Below, in pieces: positions 7,036 to 13,758 of a stretch of DNA of 13,758 nt. The stretch is taken from positions 1 through 13,758 of the forward strand of contig SLNU01000242.1 of NCBI GenBank assembly GCA_007132865.1. Direction: 5' to 3'. Numbering within the stretch: the stretch's first letter is position 1; each line of letters starts with the position of its first letter. The position numbers and the translations under genes were made by a program. The notes beneath the pieces are model-generated. The model did not search any database. It had not been told where the DNA came from and was given only the letters and a program-made list of their open reading frames with translations. Source of the stretch: Bacteroidales bacterium. Its GTDB lineage: Bacteria; Bacteroidota; Bacteroidia; Bacteroidales; UBA7960.

Positions 7036-7689
7036 ATGAAGCCACTGATTGATACATACCGACACAAGGGACTGAGAAAGAAACTGGCCGTGGAGGTCCG
7101 CTCCAAAGGAGTGAGGGATGAACGGATCCTGCAGGCCATTGAGACCATTCCAAGGCATTTTTTTCTGGACTCTTCTTTTGTAGAGTTCGCCTATCAGGAC
7201 AAACCATTCCCAATCGGGTCAGGCCAAACGATAAGCCAGCCCTACACGGTGGCTTTTCAGACAGAGTTGCTGAACCTCAAAAGAGGGGAGAAAGTTCTGG
7301 AGATTGGCACCGGAAGCGGTTACCAGGCTTGTGTGCTGGTTGAAATGGGTGCGCGTGTATTCAGTATTGAGCGGCACCATGGCCTGTATATGAAAACCAA
7401 AAAGTTGCTTGAAGAAATGAAATACAGGCCGAGGCTGTTTTATGGAGACGGTTACAAAGGCCTTTCTGCATTTGCTCCGTTTGACAAAATTCTGGTAACG
7501 GCAGCTGCTCCCTATATCCCGGAGCCCCTTGTCCAACAACTTAATCAGGGGGGAATAATGGTCATTCCGGTCGGTCGTGGCCAGACACAGGTCATGATGA
7601 AGGTTACCAGGGTTTCTGATGCAGAGGTGACAAAGGAGGAATGTGGGTACTTCCGGTTTGTGCCGATGCTGGAAGACAAGGCGGATTAG
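7036..7689 (+). CDS. pcm: Protein-L-isoaspartate O-methyltransferase
   Basis: The enzyme methylates abnormal L-isoaspartyl residues in damaged proteins with S-adenosylmethionine, starting their repair to aspartyl. The 217-residue length is close to the family norm. Diagnostic motifs are GSGQTISQPYTVA (61-73), the SAM-binding motif I LEIGTGSGYQ (88-97), the acidic motif II region FSIERH (109-114), GDGYKG (137-142), and the C-terminal FRFVPML (206-212) typical of PCMT. ATG 7036 gives the usual short N-terminal helix region. It diverges from the Gfo/Idh gene and overlaps the ABC permease gene tail-to-tail by 4 bp. It is cytoplasmic, with no signal peptide. Confidence 0.96.
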   Translation: MKPLIDTYRHKGLRKKLAVEVRSKGVRDERILQAIETIPRHFFLDSSFVEFAYQDKPFPIGSGQTISQPYTVAFQTELLNLKRGEKVLEIGTGSGYQACVLVEMGARVFSIERHHGLYMKTKKLLEEMKYRPRLFYGDGYKGLSAFAPFDKILVTAAAPYIPEPLVQQLNQGGIMVIPVGRGQTQVMMKVTRVSDAEVTKEECGYFRFVPMLEDKAD

Positions 7690-8909
7690 GCCAGCCGGTC
7701 TGTAGCCTCCCGCAGACCATTTCCCACCAGCATAAATGCCAGCACCATTAACATGATGCAAAGGCCGGGCAGAACGGCAAGGTAGGCCTTGTCCAATATG
7801 ATGTAGCCATAATGCTCCCTGATCATGGTGCCCCATGAGGGCATGGGTGGTTGTACCCCGATTCCAAGGAAACTCAGTCCGGCCTCAATCAGTATTGCAG
7901 ATGCAAAATTGGCTGCGGATATGACCACTACCGGACCCATTACATTGGGCAGGATATGCCGGCGGATGATCCGAAAACTCCCAAGTCCCAGAGCCCTTGC
8001 TGATTCCACGAATTCTTTTTCCCGTATGCTGATCACCTGGCCCCTGACCAGCCTGGCCACTTCCACCCACATGGTCAGGCCAACTGCCACGAATACCTGC
8101 CAGAATCCTTTTCCAAGGGCAAAGGTGATGGCAATGACGAGCAACAGGGTCGGAATGGACCAAACCACATTGATCAGCCACACAATGAGATCGTCCAGCC
8201 TGCCGCGGAAAAAACCAGCAAGGCTTCCCAGGCTGATGCCGATCACCAGGGAGATGACCACCGCGATAAAGCCAACGGAAAGGGATACCCTGGTGCCGAT
8301 GATCAGCTGGCTTAGCATATCCCGTCCGAAACGGTCCGTGCCCAAAAGAAACCGCCTGGTCCGTATGTGTTCTCCCCGAACCCTTTCCTGAAGGGCATCC
8401 AAAGCAACCAAATGCCGGTCCCCGTTCAGGTCTGTGATCTGGAATTTGCCATCCGGAGTCTTATCGGCTTGCCCGTTCCCGGGCAGGGCATAGGCTACAT
8501 CCCATAGACTTGCTTCCCCTGCTAGTCCCGGATATCCATCTGCACCGGACCAGGTCTCATATTCCAGAACCTCGCCGTCCATTGACCAGGACTGTACCGG
8601 AATGGTCGTATATGGAAGGGGTGCCCCAAATATCATTTTCTTCCAAACGGGCGTGCCCCGGAAGGAAATATTTTTCCTGATGAAAAGAAACTTTGCACTG
8701 AACCCGGGTTTTTCGGTAGCGATCTCCAATTGCTGGTGATTAGCGAACGGAGTGGAGTCCGGGGTGACCAGGTATCCTGCCACCGCCAAAAAGACCGACA
8801 GGATAATCCACAGCAAGCCCGCCATAGCGGTGGGATTACGCCTGAACCTGCCCCATGTCATTTTGCCCGGAGACTCCCTGGGCGGCCTTGACTTGATGAA
8901 ACCAGCCAT
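7686..8909 (-). CDS. OppC-type ABC transporter permease with extended periplasmic insert
   Basis: This 407-residue inner-membrane permease belongs to the dipeptide/oligopeptide importer family (OppC/DppC). TM1 spans about 29-48. LGTDRFGRDML (189-199) and GTRVSLSVG (205-213) open the core transmembrane domain. The EAA loop that contacts the ATPase is EFVESARALGLGSFRIIRRH (299-318) plus ILPN, followed by AGLSFLGIGVQPP (343-355). Between TM1 and LGTD lie about 140 residues, roughly 95 more than in E. coli DppC by my estimate. I recall similar long Bacteroidota homologues. No OppB, ATPase or binding protein is adjacent. Start 8909 is uncertain: Met at 8861 is the alternative, and the promoter box at 8920-8927 is very close to 8909. 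Substrate is unknown. Confidence 0.9.
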   Translation of the reverse strand: MAGFIKSRPPRESPGKMTWGRFRRNPTAMAGLLWIILSVFLAVAGYLVTPDSTPFANHQQLEIATEKPGFSAKFLFIRKNISFRGTPVWKKMIFGAPLPYTTIPVQSWSMDGEVLEYETWSGADGYPGLAGEASLWDVAYALPGNGQADKTPDGKFQITDLNGDRHLVALDALQERVRGEHIRTRRFLLGTDRFGRDMLSQLIIGTRVSLSVGFIAVVISLVIGISLGSLAGFFRGRLDDLIVWLINVVWSIPTLLLVIAITFALGKGFWQVFVAVGLTMWVEVARLVRGQVISIREKEFVESARALGLGSFRIIRRHILPNVMGPVVVISAANFASAILIEAGLSFLGIGVQPPMPSWGTMIREHYGYIILDKAYLAVLPGLCIMLMVLAFMLVGNGLREATDRLA

Positions 8910-8919
8910 TAAAAAAAGA

Positions 8920-8927
8920 CAAATGTA
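8920..8927 (-). promoter_or_regulatory. Candidate -7 box for the ABC permease gene
   Basis: The minus strand reads TACATTTG, an exact TAnnTTTG match. Transcription would begin only about 5 nt before ATG 8909, implying a nearly leaderless mRNA, or else translation from the internal ATG at 8861. No TTG is present at -33 spacing. It faces away from the box at 8966-8973 in the same 87-bp divergent region. Confidence 0.35.
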
Positions 8928-8965
8928 TAAAACAAAAACGATTTCCAGGTGTTCTCCATTTTGAT

Positions 8966-8973
8966 TAATTTTG
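8966..8973 (+). promoter_or_regulatory. Candidate -7 box for the thioredoxin-like gene
   Basis: TAATTTTG matches TAnnTTTG exactly and ends 23 nt before ATG 8997, leaving a leader of about 15-18 nt. There is no clear -33 TTG. Its position supports starting the gene at 8997 rather than at the in-frame ATG 8949, which lies upstream of the box. Confidence 0.45.
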
Positions 8974-8996
8974 CAAGACCAACAATACAGCTGCAT

Positions 8997-9548
8997 ATGA
9001 AAACCAAGCAATTATGGATCGCCATGGCCTTGATGGGCCTGCTGTTTCTGAAATCCGGTCCAGATGCCACGGCACAGGAGAACGCGATAAACTGGATAAG
9101 CATCGAGGAAGCCGAGGCCCTGAGCAGGCAGCAGCCAAAAAAGATTTTTGTGGATGTTTACACCGACTGGTGTGGGTGGTGCAGGAGAATGTCGTCAGAG
9201 ACTTTTACCCATCCGGTCATCATAGAATACATCAACGAGCATTTCTATGCGGTGAAACTGAATGCTGAACAGGAAGATCCCATTACTTTCCGGGGTACGG
9301 AATATAATAACCAGAACCCCGGTCAGCGCCGGTCGACTCATGATTTTGCGATTGCATTGCTGCAGGGCAGGATGAGCTATCCCAGTGTGGCCTTTTTTGA
9401 TGAAGACCTGAACCTGATCACCGCGCTGCCCGGTTTTCGTCCTCCGAAAACCATGGAACCGATTTTGGTGTTTTTCAACGAAGATCTATTTAAGGAAACC
9501 TCTGACCTGGATGCCTTTATGAGCAGCTTTGAGGGAAATGTGCGCTAA
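8997..9548 (+). CDS. Secreted thioredoxin-fold protein (CGWC)
   Basis: The 183-residue protein starts with a signal peptide (Lys2, Lys4, hydrophobic residues 6-18, likely cut after ATA at 26). The mature part is a thioredoxin fold: FVDVYTDWCGWCRRM holds the active-site pair Cys59-Cys62, and SYPSVAFFD (127-135) supplies the cis-proline, Pro129. Some 38 residues separate TEYNNQNPG from the beginning of the fold's usual insert region, giving a longer segment between the CxxC helix and the cis-Pro strand than in E. coli thioredoxin. It likely acts as a periplasmic thiol oxidoreductase or a thiol-reductase-like protein of the DUF255-related/thioredoxin_7 group; the partner is unknown. It converges on the asparagine-synthetase-like gene with a 5-bp gap. 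Confidence 0.88.
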   Translation: MKTKQLWIAMALMGLLFLKSGPDATAQENAINWISIEEAEALSRQQPKKIFVDVYTDWCGWCRRMSSETFTHPVIIEYINEHFYAVKLNAEQEDPITFRGTEYNNQNPGQRRSTHDFAIALLQGRMSYPSVAFFDEDLNLITALPGFRPPKTMEPILVFFNEDLFKETSDLDAFMSSFEGNVR

Positions 9549-9553
9549 ACTGC

Positions 9554-11170
9554 TTATTCCCATTCATTTTCAAGATACCACTGGCAAATCAGCGCATTCA
9601 GGCTCCGATACCTGTCCAGTGGTTTTTTACCCTGGGCCTTCAGGCTCCTTCCCAGTTCCGCTGTAAACTTCCCGTAACAGATCCAGTCATCCTTTGCGGC
9701 CTTTTTTCGCAGCAAGGCGGAGGGGAGCAAGTTCCAGCCCAGCTTCCTCAATGCCCGGGGGATTTTTAACGGTCTTTTTACGGGGATCTCCTCTGGTCCG
9801 AAAACCACCTTCAGCGGACCGAAATAACGGCTTTTTAGTACTTCGTCGTAAAGTTTTTTGCCATCCCTCAGGGAGTAGGGAACCCGGCTGAAGAAGCTGG
9901 CCAACCGCCTGCTCCACAAGGGGAAGTATACCCGGTAACCAAAAAAAGGAAACACCCGGGCAGAGTTAAAAATGAATTTGGGCAGGCGCTCACTGAAATT
10001 CCAGGTTTCCGCCGCAGGGGTGAAGCCAGGGATTTCTTCTGCGCTATTTGAGAGATGGGAGGGGAGCCAGTACCCTGCCCTAAGCTCCAAATGTTTTTCT
10101 GTGCCCTTATCATGTAGAACGAATGGGAAAAAAGTCCGGACGATGTGCCTGGCGGTGTCATGAAATTCACCCTGTGCCCCTCTGGAAATAAAACTTCCGC
10201 CCAGGTTGTCCCCCAAGTGGCCCGGCAAAAAGATGCTGTCATCGGGCAACAGATCATTTTCTTTAAGGAATTTCACCGCAAAATATTCCTGTAAAAATGG
10301 CATTGAAACCAGGTTCCCCGCATACCTGCAATAGTCCCGGAACAAGGGCTCGTCCGAAAATTGTCCAGATTCAAGCCTGTCGTAATCCACAAAATGCCAG
10401 GGAAAGCCAAGGGTTTTGGCCACCCTTTCGCTCAAACCGGTTTCCTGGTTATGCCGCCCGTAAGTAAAGCAGACCACCCTTTCATACTTCGCTTTTTTGA
10501 GCATGCAAGCAATCAGCCGGGAGTCATATCCGCCACTCAGGGGGACTACGGCTGTCCTTCCCCCAAGGTATTCGACCATGTCCCTGGACTGGGCGTCCAA
10601 TATCCTGTAAAGATCGTCCTTTAAGGGTTCTGCATCCGACGATAAAGATCCAGAAGGGACGAAAGCAAAAGGGCGTCCATCTTCCCTTGCCAGCCCGTCC
10701 TTCAAAAATAGGGCCTCTCCCGGCCGCAACCTTCTGACCCCCCTGATCAGTGTTTCATCTCCCATTACATAACCGCCGGATATAAACTCCGCCCGGGTCT
10801 GCGTATTTGGAGTGGGGGAGCCGGTGGTGCCGGAAAGCCTATAGGGATCATCTGAAACGATCCAATCACTATCCTTGCTGGTATAAAAAACCGGGAAAAA
10901 GCCCATGGGGTCACAGCCGGTGAGAATTCCGCCATCTGCAAGGATCATCACCGAGAAGACCCCTTCCAGCTCGTCCAGCAGATTTTGCAGTTCAGCATGA
11001 TTGTGTATCCCTGAAAAAAGGTTTGCCGCCCCCTCCCCGGTCAATGGGCCGCCTGTTCCCTCCCCGGTCAATGGGCCGCCTGTTCCTCTCCAGGCATAAC
11101 CCTTGAAGGCGATGGTCCCGGACACATGCCAGGGGTAGGGGTCTCGCGCCGACAGGATCCATTCAGGCAT
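9554..11170 (-). CDS. Asparagine-synthetase-like protein, truncated glutaminase domain
   Basis: The 538-residue protein has the ATP pyrophosphatase (PP-loop) core of the AsnB family: VVPLSGGYDSRLIA (208-221), CFTYGR, and PGHLGDNLGGSF (316-327) where AsnB has GADELFGGY. Residues about 55-110 (ELEGVFSVMILADGG, GCDPMGFFPVFY) are the end of a class II glutamine amidotransferase domain. The first ~70 residues of that domain, including the N-terminal catalytic Cys, are missing, and Met1 is followed by Pro. It therefore probably cannot hydrolyse glutamine; it may adenylate a carboxylate and use ammonia or another amine. A perfect 9-residue repeat GTGGPLTGE sits at 29-46. ATG 11170 overlaps the glycosyltransferase stop by 8 bp, which suggests translational coupling. 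In this operon it may amidate a sugar carboxylate; that is inference. Confidence 0.85.
   Translation of the reverse strand: MPEWILSARDPYPWHVSGTIAFKGYAWRGTGGPLTGEGTGGPLTGEGAANLFSGIHNHAELQNLLDELEGVFSVMILADGGILTGCDPMGFFPVFYTSKDSDWIVSDDPYRLSGTTGSPTPNTQTRAEFISGGYVMGDETLIRGVRRLRPGEALFLKDGLAREDGRPFAFVPSGSLSSDAEPLKDDLYRILDAQSRDMVEYLGGRTAVVPLSGGYDSRLIACMLKKAKYERVVCFTYGRHNQETGLSERVAKTLGFPWHFVDYDRLESGQFSDEPLFRDYCRYAGNLVSMPFLQEYFAVKFLKENDLLPDDSIFLPGHLGDNLGGSFISRGAQGEFHDTARHIVRTFFPFVLHDKGTEKHLELRAGYWLPSHLSNSAEEIPGFTPAAETWNFSERLPKFIFNSARVFPFFGYRVYFPLWSRRLASFFSRVPYSLRDGKKLYDEVLKSRYFGPLKVVFGPEEIPVKRPLKIPRALRKLGWNLLPSALLRKKAAKDDWICYGKFTAELGRSLKAQGKKPLDRYRSLNALICQWYLENEWE
11031..11086 (-). repeat. 27-bp in-frame tandem repeat, two copies
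   Basis: Bases 11031-11059 are identical to 11058-11086, a perfect 27-bp period with two full copies plus two bases. Because 27 is divisible by three, the repeat encodes GTGGPLTGE twice in the asparagine-synthetase-like protein and keeps the frame. Perfect identity at every third-codon position indicates a recent duplication. Confidence 0.9.
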
Positions 11171-12374
11171 GTTTCCGGGTTTTTTCAAGTATCTGATGAT
11201 AGAGGTCCAGGTATGACGCGACAACGACTTCCTTGCTGAACCGCCGGGTTACGGTTTTCCTTATCCGGTCTGGTTTGTACTCAGCTGATTTTTGCATCAG
11301 TTCGTGCATGGCAGAGGCCAGAACGTCTGTCTGGCCGGGGTCCACCAGCAAGCCGGTTCCCTCGCCTGTGAAATCAGCCGGACCCCCGGCCGTTGTTGCG
11401 ATGACCGGGAGACCGCATGCCATGGCCTCAATGTAAACCACTCCAAATGCCTCATAACGACTGGGCATGACGAAGGCGTGGGACTTTTGCAGTTGGTCGC
11501 GGACCGCCTCAGGGCTCAGCGGACCGGTAAAGGAAATGGTGTTTTCGAGGGACAGTTTCCTGGCCATGCTTATCAGTCGACGGCCTTGCGTACCTCCTCC
11601 GCCAATCACCACTTTGAAGGGTCTGGTCATCCGTTCAGACAGAATCTTTGTCGCCCCGACCAGGGTATCGATTCCTTTGTCCGCTTCCAGGTGGGCCAGG
11701 CAAAAAAAAGTAAAGGGATCCGGCGGGGGTTTGTCTGCCGGAACGAAAAATCCGGTGTCCACCATATTGGGGATGGTAACGATCCTGTCCTTGCTTGCCG
11801 GGGCAATGGACACAATCTTATCCTGCAGTGCCTGGCTGACGGTTACCACCTTAACGGCTCCTTCAAAAACCTCTTTGAGCAGGGGTTTCTGCCAGGGGAG
11901 GAGCATAAGCCTTGTATGCGGATTGCCGGAAATGAACCTGCCCCTGTGTTCGGTAACGACATACGGTATGTCCATAATCCTGCGGATCTCCAGGGCTGCC
12001 AGTCCGGCCCACATGCTGCTGTGCACCTGAATGACATCGGGTTTTTGGGTTGCACGGATATGGTCCATGGCAAGGGCGGCAAGGTCTCTGGTCCATCGGC
12101 GGATTTTGGCCATGTCATGACCGGGCAGGACCAGGTGGCGCTTTACAAATTCTGAGAAGCCGGCGGGTTCTTCCCCGGTGACGGGGGGCTGCCCACCGGG
12201 TGAAAAGATGCTTTTCAGACCCGCGGCATTCAGAGCCACCACATCCACCTTTATGCCTGCAGCTGCGAGGGCCAGGCCATGTTCCCTGAAAAACCGTCCG
12301 CCCCTGGGTGGGTACCAGGATGGAAGGACCAGGAGTTTAATCGGGCTGTGGGCATCCATGTTCTTCAGAAGCAT
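11163..12374 (-). CDS. GT4 family glycosyltransferase
   Basis: This 403-residue GT-B fold glycosyltransferase probably adds a sugar to a lipid-linked glycan at the cytoplasmic membrane face. The N-terminal half has LLVLPSWYPPRGGRFFREHG (14-33), with the glycine-rich acceptor loop, and VIQVHSSMWAG. The C-terminal half has HLEADKGIDTLV (228-239), VIGGGGTQ and the EX7E motif in RYEAFGVVYIEAMACGLPVI (Glu308 and Glu316), which binds the nucleotide-sugar donor. Donor and linkage cannot be told. ATG 12374 lies one base after the flippase stop; ATG 12359 (398 residues) is also possible. The open frame continues 88 codons upstream, but that part is the flippase gene in another frame. Its 3' end overlaps the next gene by 8 bp. 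Confidence 0.93.
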   Translation of the reverse strand: MLLKNMDAHSPIKLLVLPSWYPPRGGRFFREHGLALAAAGIKVDVVALNAAGLKSIFSPGGQPPVTGEEPAGFSEFVKRHLVLPGHDMAKIRRWTRDLAALAMDHIRATQKPDVIQVHSSMWAGLAALEIRRIMDIPYVVTEHRGRFISGNPHTRLMLLPWQKPLLKEVFEGAVKVVTVSQALQDKIVSIAPASKDRIVTIPNMVDTGFFVPADKPPPDPFTFFCLAHLEADKGIDTLVGATKILSERMTRPFKVVIGGGGTQGRRLISMARKLSLENTISFTGPLSPEAVRDQLQKSHAFVMPSRYEAFGVVYIEAMACGLPVIATTAGGPADFTGEGTGLLVDPGQTDVLASAMHELMQKSAEYKPDRIRKTVTRRFSKEVVVASYLDLYHQILEKTRKHA

Positions 12375-12375
12375 G

Positions 12376-13653
12376 TCATTTGGTTGATCCTGTATCGGCA
12401 GCGCTCTGGCCATTGCCGCCGGACTTTGCCAGGGAAAGGTACCAAAAAAGATTGTAAGAGACAACCAGCATGCTGACGGCAGAAAACAGGGCCAGCGCAA
12501 GGTTAACACTTCCGTAGCGGATGCCGGTCCACAATGCCAGGAACCGCAATACAAGGTAAATGCTATCAATGACCATGGCCTTTTTCTGCCGGAAGAAAAG
12601 TTCCGGGACAAAAGAAAGCGGACTGGCAATAAATACAATGAAAAGGTAAGGTGTCAGCAGTTGCAGAAATGTTCCGGCGCGCGTGTATTCATCCGAGAAA
12701 ACAAACCCGAACAATGCCGGGGCCACCACCCCCAATATGGCAAAGACGGGCAGTCCGGCAATGAAAAACCTTACGGCCAGTTTTTTTAAGGGCTGGTAGA
12801 TGTTCAGGCCGTTTTGGTGGTCCTGAATAATCTTCTGGGACAACACCTGGGAAGTGGCTTGTGAAAACAAGCTGAGTGGCCTGAAAACAAAGGCATAACC
12901 GAATGCGTAGAGACCGGCTACCTCAGGAGAAAACCCCCAGGTGAATAAAAATACCGGCAGGCTGCCCGACAAATTGTTGGTAAAACTGAGCAGCATATTG
13001 TACCTGGGATATTGCAGATAGATCCTGGCCTGTTCCCATATGCTGTGAAAGGACAGGTGATCCCTGTGCGTCTTCAGCTCTTTGGCAACCCCCCTGAAAA
13101 CAAAGACGGCAGATGTGAATTGGGCCAGCAGGTGCCCTGCAATCAGTCCGTTGAACCCCGTTTTGCCCCATCCGGCAGCGACCCTTGCCAGGTTCAGGGT
13201 GCCGTATTGTACCAGCGTACCCTTTCCCATCAGTCCGAATCTTTTCCGGCGGTTGGCAAAGAACACCGAGCCCTGGTAAATGCCGTGCAGTATAAGGCTT
13301 GCCGGCAGCAGGTACAACCAGGGTCCGAGTTTCTCATTGCCCGACAAACGGGTGACCGGGGTGTTGAACAACCAGGCGGCCAGAGCCGTAATCAGGGCAA
13401 CGGCCAATGTGATAAGCATGACCAGCCAGAATAGCCTGACGGCGTCCATGTCTTTTCTGGGCAACATAATGGCCTGTTCGTACTTCCCGGTGGAAATTAC
13501 AGACAGCAGGCTCAGAATCCCGAGGTAGAGACCTGCCAACCCAAAATCTTCGGGCAGGAACAACCTGGAGAGCACCGGGGCCAGTGCAAAAGACAATGCC
13601 TGAGCCGCCACGGAGCTGAAGAAAACCTTGAAAAAGTTCCGGATGGCCTCCAT
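12376..13653 (-). CDS. Wzx-like polysaccharide flippase
   Basis: The 425-residue protein is almost entirely membrane helices (about 12) and resembles the MOP-superfamily oligosaccharide exporters that flip undecaprenyl-linked repeat units to the periplasm. The N-terminal AIRNFFKVFFSSVAAQALSF and LFLPEDFGLAGLYLGILSLL (31-50) are typical of Bacteroidota Wzx-type sequences, as is KYEQAIMLPR. ATG 13653 is chosen because it starts at the first helix; the frame's 18 upstream codons read back into the region of the divergent tRNA promoter. It is the first gene of a minus-strand operon with the glycosyltransferase (1-bp gap) and the asparagine-synthetase-like gene. No clean TAnnTTTG box was found in the 62 bp between it and tRNA-His. 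Confidence 0.9.
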   Translation of the reverse strand: MEAIRNFFKVFFSSVAAQALSFALAPVLSRLFLPEDFGLAGLYLGILSLLSVISTGKYEQAIMLPRKDMDAVRLFWLVMLITLAVALITALAAWLFNTPVTRLSGNEKLGPWLYLLPASLILHGIYQGSVFFANRRKRFGLMGKGTLVQYGTLNLARVAAGWGKTGFNGLIAGHLLAQFTSAVFVFRGVAKELKTHRDHLSFHSIWEQARIYLQYPRYNMLLSFTNNLSGSLPVFLFTWGFSPEVAGLYAFGYAFVFRPLSLFSQATSQVLSQKIIQDHQNGLNIYQPLKKLAVRFFIAGLPVFAILGVVAPALFGFVFSDEYTRAGTFLQLLTPYLFIVFIASPLSFVPELFFRQKKAMVIDSIYLVLRFLALWTGIRYGSVNLALALFSAVSMLVVSYNLFWYLSLAKSGGNGQSAADTGSTK

Positions 13654-13668
13654 TATTTTCGGATTCGG

Positions 13669-13699
13669 TTGAGCAGATTTCGAAAAATTTGTATATTTG
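13669..13699 (+). promoter_or_regulatory. tRNA-His promoter (TTG / TAnnTTTG)
   Basis: TATATTTG at 13692-13699 matches the Bacteroidota -7 consensus exactly. A TTG at 13669-13671 lies 20 nt upstream, the usual spacing for the -33 element. The box ends 16 nt before the tRNA. Eighteen bases (13688-13705) match the tRNA-Leu promoter at 16 positions. Confidence 0.75.
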
Positions 13700-13715
13700 C
13701 ACACCAAAAAAATAC

Positions 13716-13758
13716 GGTGGCTATAGCTCAGCAGGTTAGAGCATCAGATTGTGGTTCT
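13716..13758 (+). tRNA. tRNA-His (anticodon GTG), partial, cut by window edge
   Basis: The sequence begins with the histidine-specific extra G-1 (13716) and the acceptor strand GTGGCTA (13717-13723). The D-arm GCTC...GAGC and the anticodon stem TCAGA with loop TTGTGGT follow, anticodon GTG at 13751-13753. The window ends three bases into the 3' side of the anticodon stem, so the variable loop, T-arm and acceptor 3' strand are outside. The 5' part closely resembles E. coli tRNA-His. Confidence 0.95.

Noticed and set aside
11292..12155. 287-codon plus-strand open frame
   Set aside because: It is antisense to the GT4 gene, its protein has no recognisable domain, and conserved glycosyltransferase motifs are on the other strand.
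12375..12638. Open 88-codon extension of the glycosyltransferase frame upstream of 12374
   Set aside because: It lies wholly within the flippase gene in another frame, has unrelated low-complexity composition, and the glycosyltransferase fold begins right after ATG 12374.
1..13758. CRISPR arrays, insertion sequences, phage genes, toxin-antitoxin pairs
   Set aside because: No evenly spaced repeats, transposase motifs, terminal inverted repeats, or paired small genes were seen on either strand.

Overview
The window looks like ordinary chromosome from a member of the Bacteroidota. The evidence is: TAnnTTTG -7 promoter boxes in front of both tRNA genes and several CDSs; almost no Shine-Dalgarno sequences; a DUF4294 protein (a family I know only from this phylum); an OppC-type permease with the long periplasmic insert I associate with this phylum; and a trigger factor with an eroded FKBP domain. 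I cannot name a genus. No mobile element, CRISPR array, rRNA or phage gene is visible, and every reading frame I accept is intact.

Left part (1-4298, + strand). A tRNA-Leu(TAG) gene is followed by a degenerate copy of its 3' end. A hairpin region then leads into the protein quality-control cluster tig-clpP-clpX, with gaps of only 11 and 13 bp. Trigger factor folds nascent chains; ClpX unfolds substrates and feeds them to ClpP. A secreted DUF4294 protein of unknown function follows on the same strand.

Middle part (4303-9548). Genes here are convergent or divergent singletons. They are a polyprenyl-phosphate sugar-1-phosphate transferase (initiates glycan assembly), a Gfo/Idh/MocA dehydrogenase resembling UDP-GlcNAc 3-dehydrogenases, protein-L-isoaspartate methyltransferase (pcm), an orphan OppC-like ABC permease, and a secreted thioredoxin-fold protein.

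Right part (9554-13653, - strand). A compact three-gene glycan operon runs Wzx-like flippase -> GT4 glycosyltransferase -> asparagine-synthetase-like protein. Its junctions are a 1-bp gap and an 8-bp overlap. The last protein lacks the N-terminal part of the glutaminase domain, including the catalytic Cys, and carries a 27-bp in-frame tandem duplication. A tRNA-His(GTG) gene is cut by the right edge.

Three of the convergent gene pairs meet within -4 to +5 bp, leaving no room for an intergenic terminator. No gene-free stretch exceeds 300 bases; the longest gaps (121-303, 5728-5869, 6854-7035) are covered by the regulatory entries. I see no strong candidate for a wholly new system. The best leads are the asparagine-synthetase-like glycan gene, the orphan permease, and the tRNA-Leu 3'-end copy.
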